Source: an uncultured Pseudomonadota bacterium (GTDB taxonomy: Bacteria; Pseudomonadota; Gammaproteobacteria; Burkholderiales; Rhodocyclaceae). Taken from it: 9,252 bases of DNA. Shown here one piece after another: positions 6,460-9,252 of the stretch (position 1 is the stretch's first letter; the number at the start of each line of letters is the position of its first letter). The position numbers and the translations under genes were made by a program. Below the pieces are notes generated by a model that was given only the letters and a program-made list of their open reading frames with translations, was not told the DNA's origin and made no database searches. The stretch lies in contig CAJAHZ010000013.1 of NCBI GenBank assembly GCA_903939665.1, positions 1 to 9,252 of the forward strand, read 5' to 3'.

Positions 6460-7167
6460 TTAGCTGCCGGTGAGAAGGCGTCCGACCACATGGCCGATGA
6501 CCACGACGCGACCGTCGCCTTCGTCGACTTCAGCAAAATCCGACTCGCTGAGCGTTTCATCGCCAAACAGGTTGTTATCGCAGATCAGACGAATGCTTTG
6601 TTTGATGCCGCGTTGCACCCGGCGGACGATGTAGCGGCCACCGCTCTGGAGAACAAACACCCCGTTGGTCTGAATGCGATTGACACGTGGATCGTAGATC
6701 ACCAGATCACCGTTGTTTACGTAAGGCGACATGTCGTCGGTTGCAATTTGCAGCATCTTGATGTCGCGTGGCAATCCGATCGTGCGCAGCGTTTCCGGCA
6801 GCGTGTACCAGGAATGTCCGTCCAGCGTGTCGTCTTCGTGTACGTCAACAACGGCGTAGCGTTCGTCAATGACGTGCGTACCAGTCCCCCGGTCGCCCAC
6901 CACCAGATGCTCAACCGTCGTGCTCAAGGCTTCGGCGATTTCCGGCAAGCGGAACAGTTCCGGTACACCCTCACCCTTGACCCAGTTGGCTGCCGTGTTC
7001 TGGCTGACACCAAACAACTCGGCAACCGCAATTACCCGGCCATAACCGGAAGGAATCGCACCGCGCCGATCAAGCGCGGCATTGAGATTGTCAGCAAACT
7101 GCTTGCGGAAAGCTCTCTGCCGCAAGGTTTTGTCGTCGGATTCGGTAAGCTGGATGACTGTATTCAT
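6460..7167 (-). CDS. XRE-type HTH regulator with degenerate S24 (LexA/CI-like) domain
   Basis: This 235-residue protein has the two-domain build of phage CI-type repressors. The N-terminal helix-turn-helix (about residues 44-66) has VAELFGVSQNTAANWVKGEG as its likely recognition region. The C-terminal half (about 138-230) resembles a peptidase S24 domain. The usual nucleophile motif (D-S-M-x-P) reads DDMSP (144-148), so Asp145 replaces the serine. The usual catalytic lysine in V-K-R reads VRR, so Arg182 replaces it. No Ala-Gly or Cys-Gly dipeptide occurs anywhere in the protein. It should therefore bind DNA and dimerise but not self-cleave. The ATG has no Shine-Dalgarno sequence but a TATAAT just upstream. 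No phage genes are nearby, which argues for a domesticated regulator, perhaps acting on its own operon with the receiver-TPR gene and on the divergent GGDEF gene. The targets are unknown. Confidence 0.88.
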   Translation of the reverse strand: MNTVIQLTESDDKTLRQRAFRKQFADNLNAALDRRGAIPSGYGRVIAVAELFGVSQNTAANWVKGEGVPELFRLPEIAEALSTTVEHLVVGDRGTGTHVIDERYAVVDVHEDDTLDGHSWYTLPETLRTIGLPRDIKMLQIATDDMSPYVNNGDLVIYDPRVNRIQTNGVFVLQSGGRYIVRRVQRGIKQSIRLICDNNLFGDETLSESDFAEVDEGDGRVVVIGHVVGRLLTGS

Positions 7168-7173
7168 ACGATG

Positions 7174-7179
7174 ATTATA
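7174..7179 (-). promoter_or_regulatory. Consensus -10 box for the S24-like gene, probable leaderless start
   Basis: On the minus strand a perfect TATAAT lies 6 bases before the ATG at 7167. With the usual spacing, transcription would begin at or next to the A of the ATG, giving a leaderless mRNA. This agrees with the absence of any Shine-Dalgarno sequence. No good TTGACA-like -35 is present at 16-19 bases, as in promoters that need an activator. Lambda cI from PRM is a known leaderless precedent with a weak -35. Confidence 0.45.
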
Positions 7180-7393
7180 GGCGGAAAGATTAAATAAGCG
7201 CGATTACCTGCGGTCTTTTGCGATGATTGCATTAGAGATGTTGGGCTAATGATACAGGGTTCAGTCGGGTGGGCAATAGCTTGGACTATCTGAAGAATTT
7301 TCCTACTGATGCTTGTGGGTATCTGTGGGCTCCCCAACCCGGCCAGCCCCTTTCAATCATTCAGGCTGATGCGTCGCGCGTAGTCAATTGGGC

Positions 7394-7399
7394 TAAACT
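7394..7399 (+). promoter_or_regulatory. Possible -10 box directly upstream of the GGDEF-gene ATG
   Basis: TAAACT matches four of six bases of TATAAT and sits 6 bases before the ATG at 7406, the same spacing as on the opposite strand. No clear -35 and no Shine-Dalgarno sequence are visible. This is a weak call and may be chance. Confidence 0.2.
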
Positions 7400-7405
7400 G
7401 CCTGC

Positions 7406-9252
7406 ATGCAAGCCAACCCCTCCAAACGTCTTGGCACCTATTTTCTCCTGGGCCTGCTGCTTCTGGTCTTGTGGGTGGTGGCAGGTTTCTGGGCCGTTTT
7501 CGAACGGCAGCGGGTGATTGAGGCGCGGGAACTTGAACTTGCGCGCTTGAATATCGCAGTAGAGGAACAGACGCTGCGTCTGTTCAAGCTGGCTGAAGCG
7601 ACGGTCGTGACCATGGCCCGATGGATTGAGGATCATCCGGAAGTTTATCCGGGTGGTGATCCGGCTTTCATTTCGCTGGTCAATCATCTGCGTCGGCTGT
7701 CAGACAATGTTTTCGAAATTCGTATCATCGACGAGCAGGGTGGAGTGTATTTGGTGCCTTCGACGATAGGCAAGCCGGTGGCGAATCTGGCCGATCGCGA
7801 ACATTTTCGTGTGCAGCAGGATCCGAAGACGCGCGGCCTGTTTGTCAGCGACGCGGTGTTCAGCCACGTCAACAGCAAGTGGGTGCTTCCGGTCAGTTAC
7901 CCGGTGCTCAAGCCCGACGGTACGGTAATGACTATTGCCGTGTCGATCCAGCTTGAACGGCTGGTGCCCGCATTTGAAGTTCAGCGCTATAAGCCCGGCG
8001 GTTCAATTACCTTGATCAAGACCAATGGCGCGACATTGTTTCGCGTACCGGCGGTCGAGGGCGCCATCGGCAGGTCGATTTCCGCAAGCCCCGAGTTCAG
8101 CGAACATCTCAATGCCACCGATAGCGGACAGTATCGAACCCAAGCCGGGCTTTATGACAAGAGCCAGCGACTGATCAGCCATAGTCGTTTGACGGCTTAC
8201 CCGCTGATCGTCGCAGTTACACTCAATCTCGACGATGCTCTGGTGCCATGGCGCGATGAAATGTATCGGCTGCTCGGCGCGCTGCTTGCCGTTTCGGTGA
8301 CAACGGTTCTTTTTGCTTATCGTTTCCGACGCGCCGAAACGGTGGCCGGACAGCGGCTGGCCAATAGTGAAAAACGTTTTCGTTCGCTGATCGAGCATGC
8401 GCCGGAAGCGATTTTGGTTTACGACGTCGATGCCAAACTGGTTGTCGACGCCAATCCGCAGGCGGAAAAGCTCTTTGGTTGTTCGCGCAGCGAGCTTCTG
8501 AGCGGTGGCGTCGAGCGCTTCTATGCGCCCATACAGCCTGACGGGCTGGCGGTTGCAGAGAGCGTCAGGCGCGGCGTATCGCGTGTCCTTGCTGGCGAGT
8601 CGATCGTCACTGAGCGGCTGGTGCGAACGGTTTCGGGGAAAGAGGCAGTTTTCGAGGTGCGCGTCGAGGATATGTCAGAAGATGGCAGGCGCCTCGTACG
8701 TGGTAGTTATTACGACATTACTGAACGTAAACTCGCCGAACAGGTAGTACGAGAGAGCGAGGCGCGTTTTCGCGCGTTAGTCGACACCTCGCCTTTGCCG
8801 ATGCTGATCTGCAGTCCACCGCCCGAGAACGTGATCATGCTGATGAATCAGCGATTCATCGATACCTTCGGCTACACAATGGGCGATGTGTGCGACGTCG
8901 AAACCTGGTGGCCGTTGGCTTACCCCGATTCCGGATATCGGGTTGATGTCCAGCAGCGCTGGGCTGCGGCAATCGATGAAATGCAGGCAGCCGGGGTCAG
9001 CAGCATCAAGCCGATTTGTGCAGAAGTGAGCTGCAAGGATGGCGGCAAACGCTACGTTGAAATTCATATGACGGTTCATGTCGATCGCGCGCTGGTGGTC
9101 TTCAACGATCTTACCGAACGCCGGGCGAACGAACTGGAGCTTGATCATATCGCCCACTATGACTCGCTGACCGGCGTGGCCAACCGGTCGCTGCTCAGTG
9201 ACCGTTTGCACCAAGCCATCGCCCATGCCGAGCGTAGCGGCGAGCTGTTGGC
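7406..9252 (+). CDS. Membrane sensor with two PAS domains and GGDEF domain (partial, 3' end cut)
   Basis: The reading frame is open from the ATG at 7406 to the window edge (615 residues seen). An in-frame TAA at 7394-7396 makes this ATG the first possible one. The order is: transmembrane helix 1 (about 12-32), a periplasmic region of about 250 residues resembling the double-Cache sensors common in diguanylate cyclases, transmembrane helix 2 (about 287-305), PAS 1 (about 322-442, ending in YYDITERK), PAS 2 (about 452-573, ending in FNDLTERR), then HYDSLTGVANRSLLSDRL (584-601), the characteristic opening of a GGDEF domain. The GGDEF signature itself and any following EAL domain lie beyond the window, so synthesis of c-di-GMP is likely but catalytic competence cannot be judged. 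It is divergent from the S24-like/receiver-TPR pair, which may regulate or respond to it. Confidence 0.92.
   Translation, partial: MQANPSKRLGTYFLLGLLLLVLWVVAGFWAVFERQRVIEARELELARLNIAVEEQTLRLFKLAEATVVTMARWIEDHPEVYPGGDPAFISLVNHLRRLSDNVFEIRIIDEQGGVYLVPSTIGKPVANLADREHFRVQQDPKTRGLFVSDAVFSHVNSKWVLPVSYPVLKPDGTVMTIAVSIQLERLVPAFEVQRYKPGGSITLIKTNGATLFRVPAVEGAIGRSISASPEFSEHLNATDSGQYRTQAGLYDKSQRLISHSRLTAYPLIVAVTLNLDDALVPWRDEMYRLLGALLAVSVTTVLFAYRFRRAETVAGQRLANSEKRFRSLIEHAPEAILVYDVDAKLVVDANPQAEKLFGCSRSELLSGGVERFYAPIQPDGLAVAESVRRGVSRVLAGESIVTERLVRTVSGKEAVFEVRVEDMSEDGRRLVRGSYYDITERKLAEQVVRESEARFRALVDTSPLPMLICSPPPENVIMLMNQRFIDTFGYTMGDVCDVETWWPLAYPDSGYRVDVQQRWAAAIDEMQAAGVSSIKPICAEVSCKDGGKRYVEIHMTVHVDRALVVFNDLTERRANELELDHIAHYDSLTGVANRSLLSDRLHQAIAHAERSGELL

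Larger units (their letters stand above)
7168..7405. other. Divergent intergenic region between the S24-like and GGDEF genes
   Basis: These 238 bases hold the start signals of two divergent genes and no convincing gene of their own. A TTGGGCTAA nonamer occurs at 7241-7249 and again at 7388-7396, the second copy ending 9 bases before the GGDEF-gene ATG. CGATGATT occurs at 7169-7176, overlapping the minus-strand -10 box, and again at 7221-7228, 52 bases away. These repeats are short enough to be chance but are the best visible candidates for regulator sites. A weak GGGCT/AGCCC pair (7327-7331, 7345-7349) is also present. Confidence 0.4.

Noticed and set aside
6460..7167. S24-like gene as part of a prophage
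   Set aside because: No integrase, structural, lysis or attachment-site features occur around it, and its neighbours are signalling genes, so a prophage is not supported in this window.
6331..7197. 288-residue plus-strand open frame opposite the S24-like gene
   Set aside because: The minus-strand frame has clear helix-turn-helix and S24-like features while the plus-strand product matches nothing recognisable; treated as an antisense shadow.
7281..7309. Possible sigma-70 promoter (TTGGAC, 17 bases, TACTGA) upstream of the GGDEF gene
   Set aside because: Both hexamers match the consensus poorly; the spacing alone is not enough support.
7269..7517. 82-residue plus-strand open frame beginning MGNSLDYLKNF
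   Set aside because: It overlaps the start of the GGDEF-sensor gene in a different frame, resembles no known family and has no clear ribosome binding site. It is most likely a chance open frame.

Overview
The window is a bacterial chromosome segment, most likely from a betaproteobacterium of the Rhodocyclales type (Dechloromonas/Azonexus relatives). I infer this from the style of the RpmH, YidC and MnmE proteins, the moderately high GC, and the gene order; it was not checked against a database. The left part is the conserved block rpmH-rnpA-yidD-yidC-mnmE. In most proteobacteria this block lies next to dnaA and the replication origin, so oriC may be just left of base 1, but nothing of it is visible here.

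Layout: bases 34-3829 (+) hold five tightly packed genes. They encode ribosomal protein L34, the RNase P protein, the small membrane-insertion factor YidD, the insertase YidC and the tRNA-modifying GTPase MnmE. Starts and stops overlap or nearly touch at several junctions, which suggests one transcription unit linking translation, tRNA maturation and modification, and membrane protein insertion. A terminator-like perfect 12-bp inverted repeat lies inside rnpA, and a strong GC-rich hairpin lies inside the first part of mnmE. A TSUP-family (TauE/SafE) membrane transporter follows at 3888-4652 (+).

The right part is regulatory. Two minus-strand genes, probably co-transcribed, encode an XRE/S24 repressor-like protein (6460-7167) and, downstream of it, a response regulator whose receiver domain is fused to a long TPR-like helical tail with no recognised output domain (4686-6398). 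The S24-like protein has lost the catalytic Ser and Lys and has no Ala-Gly or Cys-Gly cleavage dipeptide, so it should not self-cleave like LexA or CI. Its gene has a consensus -10 box 6 bases before the ATG and no Shine-Dalgarno sequence, so its mRNA may be leaderless. Across a 238-base intergenic region lies a divergent membrane-bound sensor (7406 to the window end) with a periplasmic sensing region, two PAS domains and the beginning of a GGDEF domain, a probable c-di-GMP synthesis protein cut by the window edge.

Most of the window is ordinary core genome. The parts worth a second look are the degenerate S24-like regulator with its possible operon partner, and the hairpins inside the coding sequences. 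I saw no CRISPR array, tRNA, rRNA, insertion sequence or prophage structural gene.
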